Origin: Frankiales bacterium
GTDB lineage: Bacteria; Actinomycetota; Actinomycetes; S36-B12; CAIYMF01
DNA length: 64,000 bases
Direction: 5' to 3'
NCBI GenBank assembly: GCA_016125335.1
Contig: WGLY01000025.1
Span: 62,001 to 126,000 of the forward strand
This document shows, one piece after another, positions 23,518 to 31,898 of this stretch. The stretch's first letter is position 1; each line of letters opens with the position of its first letter. Under the pieces are notes generated by a model. The model ran no database searches and was not told where the DNA came from. It saw only the letters and a program-made list of their open reading frames with translations. The translations under genes were made by a program, and so were the position numbers.

Positions 23518-25410
23518 TCATGCGCTCGGCCCTCCGGCGACCTGCTCGCGCAGCTCGCGTCGCACCTTCTCCAGCGCGAGCACCTCGGCGAAGACCGCCT
23601 GGTAGGCGTCCGGGTCCGACGTCGGCTCCACGCGCTCGAGCCTGGCCTTGAGATCGGTGATGCGCCGCGCCGCGTCGATCTCGAGCAGGCGCGCGACCAC
23701 CGACTGCGCGTAGCGCTGGTCGACCTCGACCATGGGGATCGGGTCGACGGCGAGCTCGTGCACCACGGCGCGCACGGCGTCGTCCGGGCACGCCGCGAGC
23801 ACGGCGTCGAGCCACGCGCGGTCGACGAGCCCGGACGCCGCGCCGCCGGCGTCGACCACCGCCGCGTGCACCGCCGCGTAGGCCGGCGTGCGGAACGCCT
23901 CGGTCTCCAGGGCGTCGATCCAGGTGCCGCCGAGCTCGGGGGCCTGCAGCGCGACCTTGAGCGCCTCACGCTCGATCGCGGCCACCTTGTCGCGCGGGTC
24001 GGGGCGGGCCAGCCGCGGCACGGGCGGCGGGCCCACGGGCTCGCCGGTGGCCGGCGCCGGCCGGCGCGCGGGGGCCGGCTGGGCGCGGCCCGCGGCCTGC
24101 ACCGCGCGGCGCACCTCGTCGTCGGGCATCCCCAGCCAGCCGGAGAGCCGGCGCACGTACTCCGGGCGCAGGGCCTCGTCGCGGATCCGGGCGACCACGG
24201 GCGCGGCCGCGCGCAGCGCCGCGACGCGGCCCTCGGCGTGGTCGAGGTCGTGGCCGGCGAGCTCGGTGCGGATCGCGAACTCGAACAGCGGCACCTTGTG
24301 CTCGACGAGCGAGCGGACGGCGTCCGGCCCCTGGGCCATCCGCAGCTCGCAGGGGTCCATGCCCCCCGGCTCGACCGCGACGAAGGTCTGCGCGGTGAAC
24401 CGCTGGTCCTCGCCGAAGGCCCGCTGCGCCGCCTTCTGGCCGGCGGCGTCGCCGTCGAAGGTGAACACCACCTCGCCGGTGAACACGCCGTCGTCCATGA
24501 GCAGGCGGCGCAGCACGGCGATGTGGTCCGAGCCGAAGGCGGTGCCGCAGGTGGCCACGGCGGTCTCGACGCCGGACAGGTGCGCGGCCATGACGTCGGT
24601 GTAGCCCTCGACGATCACCGCCTGCTTGCGCCGGGCGATCTCGCGCCGGGCCAGGTCGATGCCGTAGAGCACCTGGCTCTTCTTGTAGAGCGGGGTCTCG
24701 GGGGTGTTGAGGTACTTCGGCCCGTCGTCCTCGTCGTAGAGCTTGCGCGCGCCGAACCCGACGACGTCGCCGGAGGTGTCGCGGATGGGCCACACCAGGC
24801 GCCCGCGGAAGCGGTCGTAGATCCCGCGCTGGCCGCCGCGGGCCACCAGGCCACCCTCGGCGAGGACGTCGTCGCTGAACCCTTTGCGGCGCAGGTGCGT
24901 GAGCAGGTTGTCCCAGCCCTTGGGCGCGTACCCCACCCCGAAGTGCGCGGCAGCCTCGGCGTCGAAGCCGCGCTCGGTCAGGAACCGGCGCCCGGCCTCG
25001 GCCTCCGGGCCGGCCAGCTGCTCGACGTAGAAGGCGGCCGCCTCCTTGTGCGCCTCCACCAGGCGACGGCGGTTGCCGGCGGAGCGGCTGGGCGCGGCGG
25101 GGCCGTCGGCGTAGCGCAGGGTGACGCCGTAGCGGCCGGCGAGCTTCTCGACGGTCTCGGTGAAGCTGAGGTGGTCGATCTTGCGCAGGAAGCCGATGAC
25201 GTCGCCGCCCTCGCCGCAGCCGAAGCAGTACCAGGCGCCCTTGGCGGGGTTGACGTTGAACGACGGGCTGCGCTCGTCGTGGAAGGGGCACAGGCCCTTG
25301 AGGCTGCCGCCGCCGGCCGACTTGAGGGTGACGTAGTCGCGGATCACCTCGTCGATGCGGGCCTTCTCGCGCACGAGGGCGACGTCCTCGTCGCGGATCC
25401 GGCCTGCCAC
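23518..25410 (-). CDS. dnaG: DNA primase
   Basis: A 630-residue primase of normal length. The CHC2 zinc finger uses Cys41, His44, Cys62 and Cys65 (CPFHDERSPSF...YCFGCGEGG). The DnaG core follows, with TOPRIM motifs VIVEGYTDVMAA and FTFDGDAAGQ. After a proline/alanine-rich linker near residues 445-475 (PAPARRPAPA) comes the C-terminal helicase-binding domain. It makes RNA primers at the replication fork. GTG 25410 is the start, because a -10 element lies 6 nt upstream and no ribosome site is seen. Confidence 0.96.
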   Translation of the reverse strand: MAGRIRDEDVALVREKARIDEVIRDYVTLKSAGGGSLKGLCPFHDERSPSFNVNPAKGAWYCFGCGEGGDVIGFLRKIDHLSFTETVEKLAGRYGVTLRYADGPAAPSRSAGNRRRLVEAHKEAAAFYVEQLAGPEAEAGRRFLTERGFDAEAAAHFGVGYAPKGWDNLLTHLRRKGFSDDVLAEGGLVARGGQRGIYDRFRGRLVWPIRDTSGDVVGFGARKLYDEDDGPKYLNTPETPLYKKSQVLYGIDLARREIARRKQAVIVEGYTDVMAAHLSGVETAVATCGTAFGSDHIAVLRRLLMDDGVFTGEVVFTFDGDAAGQKAAQRAFGEDQRFTAQTFVAVEPGGMDPCELRMAQGPDAVRSLVEHKVPLFEFAIRTELAGHDLDHAEGRVAALRAAAPVVARIRDEALRPEYVRRLSGWLGMPDDEVRRAVQAAGRAQPAPARRPAPATGEPVGPPPVPRLARPDPRDKVAAIEREALKVALQAPELGGTWIDALETEAFRTPAYAAVHAAVVDAGGAASGLVDRAWLDAVLAACPDDAVRAVVHELAVDPIPMVEVDQRYAQSVVARLLEIDAARRITDLKARLERVEPTSDPDAYQAVFAEVLALEKVRRELREQVAGGPSA

Positions 25411-25416
25411 GCACCG

Positions 25417-25422
25417 ATCCTA
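25417..25422 (-). promoter_or_regulatory. -10 element TAGGAT of dnaG
   Basis: On the minus strand TAGGAT ends 6 nt before the dnaG GTG, without a Shine-Dalgarno sequence. This fits a leaderless transcript. Confidence 0.5.
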
Positions 25423-25457
25423 CGGAGCCCGTCCAACCGGTCCCGCCCGAGCCGGAC

Positions 25458-25512
25458 GTCACTGGTGGAACGGTCGCTTCCGGGGCCGGGTGACGACCGT
25501 TCCACCAGTGAC
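25458..25512. repeat. Perfect 19-bp inverted repeat between divergent genes
   Basis: The arms are 25458-25476 and 25494-25512, perfectly complementary over 19 bp with a 17-nt loop. Each arm contains ACTGGTGGAACGGTC or its complement. It lies between dnaG (leftward) and an aminotransferase gene (rightward), both starting nearby, so it is not a terminator for either. It may be an operator, a dispersed palindromic repeat or a cruciform. Confidence 0.85.
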
Positions 25513-25537
25513 ATCGCGGGTGTGCTGGGATCGGGGC

Positions 25538-26743
25538 ATGCTCCCCGACCCCTCGGGCCTGTCCGACGCCGACCTCGAGCGGCTGCGCGACGACACCCCG
25601 GCCAGCCGCACCTGCCACCACCTCAACAACGCCGGCTCGGCGCTGCCCCCGCAGGTGGTGGTCGACACGATGGTCGGCCACCTGCGCCGCGAGGCGGAGA
25701 TCGGCGGCTACGAGGCGCACGACGAGGCGCAGGAGCGGCTGGCGGCCACCTACACGGCGCTCGGCCGGCTCGTGGGCGCGCCGCCCGAGCGGATCGCGCT
25801 CACCACGAGCGCCACCGACTCGTGGCTGCGCGGGTTCCTGTCGATCCCGCTGGACGCGGGCGACCGGATCCTCACCTCGCAGGCGGAGTACGCCAGCAAC
25901 GTCCTCGCGCTCCTGGCCGTCGCCCGGCGAACCGGCGCCACGGTGGAGGCCGTGCCCGACGACGCCACGGGCGTCCTGGACCTCGACGCGCTGCGCGACA
26001 TGCTCGACGAGCGCGTGCGCGTCGTCGCCGTCACGCACGCGCCCAGCCAGAACGGGCTGCTCAACCCCGTGACCGAGATCGGCGGCGTGCTGCGCGAGGC
26101 AGCGCCCGAGGCCTGGTACGTCGTCGACGCGTGCCAGTCGGTGGGCCAGCTGCCACTGGACGCCCCGGCCATGGGGGCCGACTTCCTCAGCGCCACCGGT
26201 CGCAAGTTCCTGCGGGGCCCGCGCGGCACCGGGTTCCTCTACGCCTCCGAGCGCGCGCTCACCCTCGAGCCCGCGCTGATCGACCTGCACGCGGCCACCT
26301 GGACCACCCCGACCGACTACGTCGTCGCGCCGACCGCGCGCCGGTTCGAGAACTGGGAGAAGTCCTACGCCGGCATGCTCGGCATGGGCGCCGCGGCCGA
26401 GTACGCGCTCGCGACCGGGCTGGACGTGCTCGCGGGCCGGATCGGGTGGATGGCCGAGCGCTGCCGCGAGGGGCTCGCCGAGCTGCCCCGGGTGCGCGTG
26501 CACGACCGCGGCACCCGACGCAGCGGGATCGTGACGTTCTCCGTCGCGGGCCGCGACGCCGCCGACGTCGCGCGCGAGATCAAGGCCGCCGGCGTGAACG
26601 TGTCGTACTCCCCCCGCGAGTACGCCGTGCGCGACTTCGACGCCCAGGGGGTCACCGGTCTCGTGCGCGTGAGCCCGCACGTGTTCACCTCGGACGACGA
26701 CGTGTCCGCGCTGCTCGACGCGGTCGCCGCCGCCTCCCGCTGA
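25538..26743 (+). CDS. PLP-dependent class V aminotransferase
   Basis: A 401-residue fold-type I enzyme related to isopenicillin-N epimerase and cysteine desulfurase-like proteins. Visible residues are the N-terminal LNNAGSALPP, the cofactor-binding Asp197 (VVDACQS) and the Schiff-base Lys223 (ATGRKFLRGPRGTGFLY). The end SPREYAVRDFD...VRVSPHVFTSDDD is typical of the SelA/CsdA-like epimerase subgroup. There is no catalytic cysteine loop of the IscS type, so sulfur transfer is unlikely. Substrate unknown. The ATG at 25538 lies 25 nt after the long inverted repeat. Confidence 0.85.
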   Translation: MLPDPSGLSDADLERLRDDTPASRTCHHLNNAGSALPPQVVVDTMVGHLRREAEIGGYEAHDEAQERLAATYTALGRLVGAPPERIALTTSATDSWLRGFLSIPLDAGDRILTSQAEYASNVLALLAVARRTGATVEAVPDDATGVLDLDALRDMLDERVRVVAVTHAPSQNGLLNPVTEIGGVLREAAPEAWYVVDACQSVGQLPLDAPAMGADFLSATGRKFLRGPRGTGFLYASERALTLEPALIDLHAATWTTPTDYVVAPTARRFENWEKSYAGMLGMGAAAEYALATGLDVLAGRIGWMAERCREGLAELPRVRVHDRGTRRSGIVTFSVAGRDAADVAREIKAAGVNVSYSPREYAVRDFDAQGVTGLVRVSPHVFTSDDDVSALLDAVAAASR

Positions 26744-26903
26744 GCCGCCGCGGCCGCCTCCCCCGGCGGCCGCCCCGGCCGCCCCTGCGGTCCGCGGGCT
26801 TCAGGCCCCGCCCGCACGCGCCGACCACAAGGAGGGGGACGCGCGCGTCCCCGACGGGTGCCGGCGACGCCGGTGCCGCCGGACGAGGGACGACGGGGGA
26901 GCC

Positions 26904-28295
26904 ATGGACCAGGAGCGCACGACGCCGGAACCGCCCGGCGAGGGCACGCCTCCCCCGGGTCCCGCAGGCCCCGCACCGCAGGCACCGCCCGTGGCCGGGC
27001 CGTTCCCGGGCCCGGTCCCGGGTCCCGTCCCGCCCGCCGCGCCCCTGCCTCCGCCGCCCGCCCCGCCCTCGTGGGGCCCGCCGCCCGTGCCCACGCCGGC
27101 CGCGCCCACTCCCCCGGTGGCCCCGCCGCCCGCCCCGCCCTCGTGGGGCCCGCCTCCGGTGCCTGCCGCGGCGTGGGCGCCGGCCGCCGCGCCGGGCTCG
27201 CCGCAGGCGCCCCCGCCCTCGTCGTGGGGAGGCGAGCTCCCGGTGCTCTCCCCGCTGGAGACCCTCGACGGGCCGGTGCTGCCGGCCGCCGAGCCGCCCC
27301 GCGGGTCCCACCGGCGGCGCTGGCTGGTCGCCACAGCGGCGTTCGTCACGCTCGTGCTCGCCGGGGGCGCCGTCGCCGCGGTCGTCGTGCTCAACCGGCC
27401 TGACGTCCGGCTCCAGCGGGCGCTGTCGGCCACCACCGACCAGCCGGTGGGCGACGTCACGGCGTCGCTGCGCATCGTCGGCAACGACGGCGAGGGCGCC
27501 GACCTCGCCGTGCTCACCTCGCCGTCGATGACCCTGGCGTGGGACCGCGACAGCGGCACGCGCGAGGTGACCGGCTCGTGGCAGGGCACCCGCGTCGTCG
27601 ACATGGTGGCCACGCCGGACACCCTCGTGCTGACCCTCAAGCTGCTGGCCCTGCACAACGCCGACGTGACCAAGGGCGTCGCGCAGATGCGCCGGGCCGC
27701 GACGTCGATCGGCCCCCAGGGCGCACCCATCACGGCTCTGCTCGACGGTCACCCCGTCCGCCTCCACACCGGGCCGGGCTCGGCGCTGGACACCCTGGTG
27801 AAGAAGGCGGCGGCGAACTCGACCACGATCTCGCCGGATCAGGCCGACGCGGTGCGGCAGCAGATGAGCGACGCGCTGGTGCGCAACGTCACGGTGACCG
27901 ACGCCGGCACCGACGCCGACGGCGACCACCTCGTCGCCACGTTCCCGCTCAAGCCCGTGATCCAGCCGGCGGTCGACGCGCTGCCCGCGTCCATGCGCAG
28001 CGGCCCGGGCGCCGCGCTGGCGAAGCTCGACGCCGCCGCCACGGTGTCGGTCGACGTCTGGGTGCGCGACGGCACCGTCGCGAAGGTCGTCGTGCCGCTC
28101 AACCAGCTGGTGCGCGACCTCGGCGGCGACGTCCACGGGGCGCCCGACGTCCAGCTGGTGCTCGCGTTCGGCTCCGACGGGCCGCAGGCACCCGCCGCGA
28201 CCGACGTCACCGACGTGCCCGACTCGCTGCTGACGACGCTGACCCAGGACTCCGGCGGGGGCAGCGGCGCGGGCGGCCTCGCCCTCGGCGGCTGA
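26904..28295 (+). CDS. Proline-rich, single-span exported protein
   Basis: A 463-residue protein. Residues 1-130 are cytoplasmic and rich in Pro and Ala, with a repeated PPAPPSWGPPPVP unit. One membrane span lies near residues 136-160 (LVATAAFVTLVLAGGAVAAVVVL). The remaining 300 residues are extracytoplasmic and resemble actinobacterial LppX/LprG-like lipid-binding or DUF-type envelope proteins in general pattern only. There is no lipobox. ATG 26904 has GGGGGAG upstream. The function is unknown. The next gene runs in the opposite direction and ends 3 nt away. Confidence 0.75.
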   Translation: MDQERTTPEPPGEGTPPPGPAGPAPQAPPVAGPFPGPVPGPVPPAAPLPPPPAPPSWGPPPVPTPAAPTPPVAPPPAPPSWGPPPVPAAAWAPAAAPGSPQAPPPSSWGGELPVLSPLETLDGPVLPAAEPPRGSHRRRWLVATAAFVTLVLAGGAVAAVVVLNRPDVRLQRALSATTDQPVGDVTASLRIVGNDGEGADLAVLTSPSMTLAWDRDSGTREVTGSWQGTRVVDMVATPDTLVLTLKLLALHNADVTKGVAQMRRAATSIGPQGAPITALLDGHPVRLHTGPGSALDTLVKKAAANSTTISPDQADAVRQQMSDALVRNVTVTDAGTDADGDHLVATFPLKPVIQPAVDALPASMRSGPGAALAKLDAAATVSVDVWVRDGTVAKVVVPLNQLVRDLGGDVHGAPDVQLVLAFGSDGPQAPAATDVTDVPDSLLTTLTQDSGGGSGAGGLALGG

Positions 28296-28298
28296 CCG

Positions 28299-28835
28299 CT
28301 ACTCGCCGGTGAGCCCGTCGATCGACTCGCGGAGCAGGTCCGCGTGGCCGTTGTGCCGGGCGTACTCCTCGACGAGGTGGCACAGGATCCAGCGCAGCGA
28401 CACGCGCCCGCCGTCCTCCTCCCCCTGAGACAGGGTCGACAGCCCGTCCGGGCCGGCGAGCGCCTCGGCGATGACGGCGTCCGACACCGCCACCGACTCG
28501 TCGAGCCAGGCGACCAGCTGCTCCGGCTCGGCGCCGATCGCGGTGGTGAACGACCACGACGGGTCGTCCGGGTCCATCTCCCCGAGCCACGACGGCCGTG
28601 CGACGCCGCCCGCGAAGGTGAGGTTGAGCCAGCCCGCTTCGACGACCGCGAGGTGCTTGAGCAGGCCGCCCAGCGTCATGGAGGTGGGCGGCAGCGGCGT
28701 GGAGAGCTGCTCGCGGGTGAGCCCGGAGCACTTCCAGCGCAACGTGTCGCGCTGGTAGCGCAGGAAGCCCAGCAGGGTGGCCGCCTCGTCGGCGGCGAAC
28801 GGCGGGTCGACCCGGTCCTCGGCACGGAACTGCAT
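28299..28835 (-). CDS. DinB-superfamily protein (DUF664, mycothiol-dependent transferase type)
   Basis: A 178-residue four-helix protein. The core RWKCSGLTREQLSTPLPPTSMTLGGLLKHL is the DUF664 signature (short form GLTREQL...TLGGLLKHL). Later come CHLVEEYARHNGHADLLRE histidines (HLVEEYARHNGHAD). The three histidines in LKH, EYARH and NGH would bind a divalent metal. Actinobacterial relatives act with mycothiol as S-transferases, but the substrate is unknown. ATG 28835 is preferred because a -10 hexamer lies 7 nt before it. An upstream in-frame ATG near 28,865 would sit on the promoter. Confidence 0.8.
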   Translation of the reverse strand: MQFRAEDRVDPPFAADEAATLLGFLRYQRDTLRWKCSGLTREQLSTPLPPTSMTLGGLLKHLAVVEAGWLNLTFAGGVARPSWLGEMDPDDPSWSFTTAIGAEPEQLVAWLDESVAVSDAVIAEALAGPDGLSTLSQGEEDGGRVSLRWILCHLVEEYARHNGHADLLRESIDGLTGE

Positions 28836-28842
28836 GCCCGCG

Positions 28843-28848
28843 AACCTA
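28843..28848 (-). promoter_or_regulatory. -10 element TAGGTT, leaderless start
   Basis: Minus-strand TAGGTT is followed by 7 nt and then ATG 28835, with no ribosome site between. Confidence 0.5.
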
Positions 28849-28933
28849 GCGACGGCCGCCGACATCGCGGGACGCGGGACGCTGCGTCCCCGACGTCGTC
28901 GCCGCCGGCGCGAGGGCCTCGCCGGGCGCGGCG

Positions 28934-30211
28934 TCAGCGGCAGAGCCGGGCGTGCCAGGCGAGCGCGCTGCGGTCGGTGAGGCTGGCCACCTGGTCCACC
29001 ACCACGCGGAGCCGGCCGGCGTCGTCCGGCGCGGCCTCGTAGGCGGTGCGCAGCACGGGATCGAGCGCGTCGGCGCCGGCCAGGCGCAGGGCCGCGACGA
29101 GCTCGCGCACCACGTCGCGCTGGCCGGCGTAGACCGACTCCGCTCCCTCGCGTCGCATCACCCAGCGGTTGGCCACCGCCTTGAGCACCGCCACCTCGAG
29201 TCGCTGCTCGTGGGGCACCACGAGGTCCGCGGCGTAGCGCGTGAGCCTGCCACCGCCGTGGGCCGCCCGGGTGGCGGACTCGGCCGCGCCGGCGAAGCGC
29301 CCGATCAGCTGCGACGTGAGGTTCTTCAGGGTCGCCAGGTCGCGCAGCGTCCCGTCGTACGACGACGGCCAGAACGTCAGCGCCGTCAGCCGCTCCACCG
29401 CCGCGCCGAGCTCGGCCGGGTCGACGCCGGGGGCGTAGCCCGCGGCGACGTCGAGCAGGCCCTCGGGGTCGAGCGGGTGCCCGGCACCGGTCAGCGCGCG
29501 GATGTCGAGGTGGCCGGCCACCACGGCGTCCTCGACGTCGTGCACCGAGTACGCGACGTCGTCGGACCAGTCCATCACCTGTGCCTCGAAGCAGGCGCGC
29601 CCGGGCGGCGCGCCCTCGCGCACCCAGTCGAGCACCTCGGCGTCCTCCGCGTAGGCGCCGAACTTGCGCTCCCCCGGCCGGCGCCGCCAGGGGTACTTCG
29701 ACGCCGCGTCGAGCGAGGCGCGGGTGAGGTTGAGACCCACTGGGCCGTCGGGCCGCGGGCCGTCGTGCGGGCTGAACGTCTTCGCCTCGAGCCGGGTGAG
29801 GATGCGCAACGACTGCGCGTTGCCCTCGAAGCCGCCGATCCCCGCGGCGACCTCGTCGAGGGCATCCTCGCCGTTGTGGCCGAACGGGGGGTGACCCAGG
29901 TCGTGCGCCAGGCACGCGGTCTCCACCAGGTCCGGGTCGCACCCGAGCGCCGCGCCGAGCTCGCGGCCCACCTGGGCGCACTCCAGCGAGTGCGTGAGCC
30001 GGGTGCGCAGGAAGTCGCTCTCCCCCGCGAGGATCACCTGGGTCTTGGCCGCGAGGCGGCGCAGAGCGGCCGAGTGCAGCACGCGGGCGCGGTCGCGCGC
30101 GAACGCCGTGCGCCCCGAGCGCTTGGGCGGCTCGGCGACCCAGCGCGCCTCGTCCGGCGGCGCGTACCCCGCCGAGGGACGGTCGTCGTCGTGCGCCGGT
30201 GGCTGGTCCAT
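28934..30211 (-). CDS. dgt: Deoxyguanosinetriphosphate triphosphohydrolase-like protein
   Basis: A 425-residue HD-domain hydrolase. The metal-binding set is visible: His in [16 protein letters not shown], then the HD pair in [19 protein letters not shown], and a distal Asp in [19 protein letters not shown] (core DWSDDVAYS). It cleaves dNTPs to the nucleoside and triphosphate. In bacteria with dnaG next in order it is a standard neighbour. Start at ATG 30211, which is 7 nt after TAGGGT. A GTG directly before it is equally possible. It is a nucleotide-pool enzyme in the cytoplasm. Confidence 0.92.
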   Translation of the reverse strand: MDQPPAHDDDRPSAGYAPPDEARWVAEPPKRSGRTAFARDRARVLHSAALRRLAAKTQVILAGESDFLRTRLTHSLECAQVGRELGAALGCDPDLVETACLAHDLGHPPFGHNGEDALDEVAAGIGGFEGNAQSLRILTRLEAKTFSPHDGPRPDGPVGLNLTRASLDAASKYPWRRRPGERKFGAYAEDAEVLDWVREGAPPGRACFEAQVMDWSDDVAYSVHDVEDAVVAGHLDIRALTGAGHPLDPEGLLDVAAGYAPGVDPAELGAAVERLTALTFWPSSYDGTLRDLATLKNLTSQLIGRFAGAAESATRAAHGGGRLTRYAADLVVPHEQRLEVAVLKAVANRWVMRREGAESVYAGQRDVVRELVAALRLAGADALDPVLRTAYEAAPDDAGRLRVVVDQVASLTDRSALAWHARLCR

Positions 30212-30218
30212 CACGGCG

Positions 30219-30224
30219 ACCCTA
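30219..30224 (-). promoter_or_regulatory. -10 element TAGGGT of dgt
   Basis: Minus-strand TAGGGT lies 4 nt before GTG 30214 and 7 nt before ATG 30211. No ribosome site is present, consistent with a leaderless mRNA. Confidence 0.5.
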
Positions 30225-30250
30225 GCGACCGGCGGGACGCCCGCGCGGTG

Positions 30251-30916
30251 TCAGGCCGGCACGACCTGCGGGACGTCGCGGCGCTCGGCGGCCCAGAACC
30301 ACAGCAGCCCGAGCGTCTCGCGGCCCACGTAGTCCAGGGTCAGCGACGATCCGGCCCCCTCGCTGGTGGCCGACCCGTGCGCTCGGATGCCCAGCGCCCG
30401 CGCCATCGCCAGGCTCCGGGCGAGGTGCGCGGGGTCGGTGACGATCGTGGCGCTCGACCAGCCGTGGGAGCGCATGAGGCCGGCGACCGCGGTGAGGCTC
30501 TGCAGCGTGTCGTGCCCGGTGGGCACTGCGGTGACCGCGGACGACGGCGCCCCGGAGTCCACCAGCCACTGCTTGCCGGCCTGCGCCTCGGTGGTCACGT
30601 CGCCGGGCTGGTTGCCGCCCACCGTGACGATGCGCGGCGCCACGCCGTCGCCGAGAAGGTCCCGGGCGTGGCGCAGCCGCGCCTCGAGCACAGGGCTCGG
30701 GCGGCCGTTGAACTGCGACGCCCCGAGCACCACCACGACATCCGTGGGGGTGCGGTCGTCGTCGCGGGAGGTCGCGACGACGAGCGCCACCGCGAGCAGC
30801 GGCACCACGAGCACGAGAGCGAGGCCGAGGGCCAGCACCCACGCAAGCGCGCGCCGCACCGGCTTCGGGCGGCGACCGGCGCGAGCCGCGGGCTCGGCGT
30901 CGACGGTCGCGGTCAC
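30251..30916 (-). CDS. YdcF/DUF218-family membrane-anchored protein
   Basis: A 221-residue protein with a basic N-terminus (RRPKPVRRALAW), one membrane span near residues 25-45, and a DUF218 domain on the outside. The domain shows VVVLGASQFNGRPSPVLEARLRHA (core VVLGASQFNGRPSPVL), IVTVGGN, and TLQSLTAVAGLM...IVTDPAHLARS. YdcF/SanA-like proteins are linked to envelope integrity and vancomycin sensitivity, but their reaction is unknown. GTG 30916 is preferred because it precedes the basic stretch. A longer start at 30991 has no support. Confidence 0.8.
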   Translation of the reverse strand: MTATVDAEPAARAGRRPKPVRRALAWVLALGLALVLVVPLLAVALVVATSRDDDRTPTDVVVVLGASQFNGRPSPVLEARLRHARDLLGDGVAPRIVTVGGNQPGDVTTEAQAGKQWLVDSGAPSSAVTAVPTGHDTLQSLTAVAGLMRSHGWSSATIVTDPAHLARSLAMARALGIRAHGSATSEGAGSSLTLDYVGRETLGLLWFWAAERRDVPQVVPA

Positions 30917-31115
30917 CGCACCAGTGTCGCCGATGCGACGGTGCGAGCCCAACACCCCGGCGGACACCTCTGCCCAGCAGCCGGTCGGCACAGCGGTCAG
31001 ATGGTCCGCTCAGGTCCCGCACCCCGGACGTGACAGGTCGCTCACACCTGTCGCGCCCACGGTGGTCGCACCCCACCAACCCGGGGAGCGATCCCCCACA
31101 GCACGAGGAGTCCCC

Positions 31116-31748
31116 ATGATCGACGACAGCACCCGTGCGGAGACCGCCCGCTCCGCCCGCCGTTGGGGCGCCGGAGCGGCGCTCGCAGCCGGCGGCCTCG
31201 CCGCCGGCATGGTCCTCGCCGGCACGCTCACCGCCAACGCGGCCACCACCTCCCCGAGCCCCTCGACGAGCAGCTCCGCCAGCTCCACGGAGGCGTCCGG
31301 CGAGACCGGCGCCGTCGGCTCGTCGTCGGACGGCTCGTCCTCGGACGGGTCGACCGCCGGCGCGGGCAGCACCTCGACCGGCTCCGCACCCGCCCAGGGA
31401 TCCGCGATCGACCCGTCGCAGCCGCAGCGGCCCGACGAGACGCTGCTCACCGGCGACACGGCGACGAAGGTCACGGCGGCGGCCCTTGCGGCCTACCCGA
31501 ACGCCACCATCGAGCGGGTCGAGACCGACTCGGAGGGCGTGTACGAGGCGCACGTCGTCACGACGGCCGGTGAGCACCTCATCGTGCAGGTCGGTTCCGA
31601 CTTCTCGGTGACCGGCACCCAGTCCGGCCCCGGTGCCGGCCACATGGGCGGCGGCACCGGCACGGACCCCGACCCGCACGACGGCGACGGGCCGGGCACC
31701 GGCGTCCCCGGCGGCTCCCTGCCGTCGAACTCGTCCACCGGCGGCTGA
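31116..31748 (+). CDS. Secreted PepSY-domain protein
   Basis: A 210-residue exported protein. Residues 15-42 are a signal peptide or anchor (GAGAALAAGGLAAGMVLAGTLTANA, core AALAAGGLAAGMVLAG). A low-complexity Ser/Thr/Gly linker spans about residues 45-100. A PepSY-like domain follows at 105-165: LLTGDTATKVTAAALAAYPNATIERVETDSEGVYEAHV, in short AALAAYPNATIERVETD and YEAHVVT. The tail is rich in Gly and Asp. PepSY modules are thought to inhibit peptidases at the cell surface. ATG 31116 has GAGGAG upstream. A strong hairpin ends the transcript. Confidence 0.82.
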   Translation: MIDDSTRAETARSARRWGAGAALAAGGLAAGMVLAGTLTANAATTSPSPSTSSSASSTEASGETGAVGSSSDGSSSDGSTAGAGSTSTGSAPAQGSAIDPSQPQRPDETLLTGDTATKVTAAALAAYPNATIERVETDSEGVYEAHVVTTAGEHLIVQVGSDFSVTGTQSGPGAGHMGGGTGTDPDPHDGDGPGTGVPGGSLPSNSSTGG

Positions 31749-31834
31749 CCGGTCGGACCGTCCGCGACCGCGCGTCCCCCCGCGCAGCGGTCGCCCGCCC
31801 CACGGCCGTCCTCTCCCCCCGGCGGCCGGGGCGC

Positions 31835-31876
31835 ACGACGGGGGCGGACCCCTCCCGCAGGGCCCGCCCCCGTCGT
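31835..31876. terminator. Bidirectional terminator between convergent genes
   Basis: ACGACGGGGGCGG (31835-31847) and CCGCCCCCGTCGT (31864-31876) form a perfect 13-bp stem with a 16-nt loop. It lies between the PepSY gene (rightward, ends 31748) and the pyruvate phosphate dikinase gene (leftward, ends 31899), so it can serve both. Confidence 0.85.
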
Positions 31877-31898
31877 CATGCCGTGCGCCGGCGCCCGC

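Noticed and set aside
26990-27240. A CRISPR-like or satellite repeat
   Set aside because: The repetition is codons for a Pro/Ala-rich protein segment (PPAPPSWGPPPVP twice), with no constant repeat-spacer pattern. No CRISPR array was seen anywhere in the window.
23254-27531. A 1,425-codon plus-strand frame across dnaG and the aminotransferase
   Set aside because: It covers dnaG antisense and then runs through the aminotransferase gene in the wrong frame. Low-complexity composition and no ribosome site.
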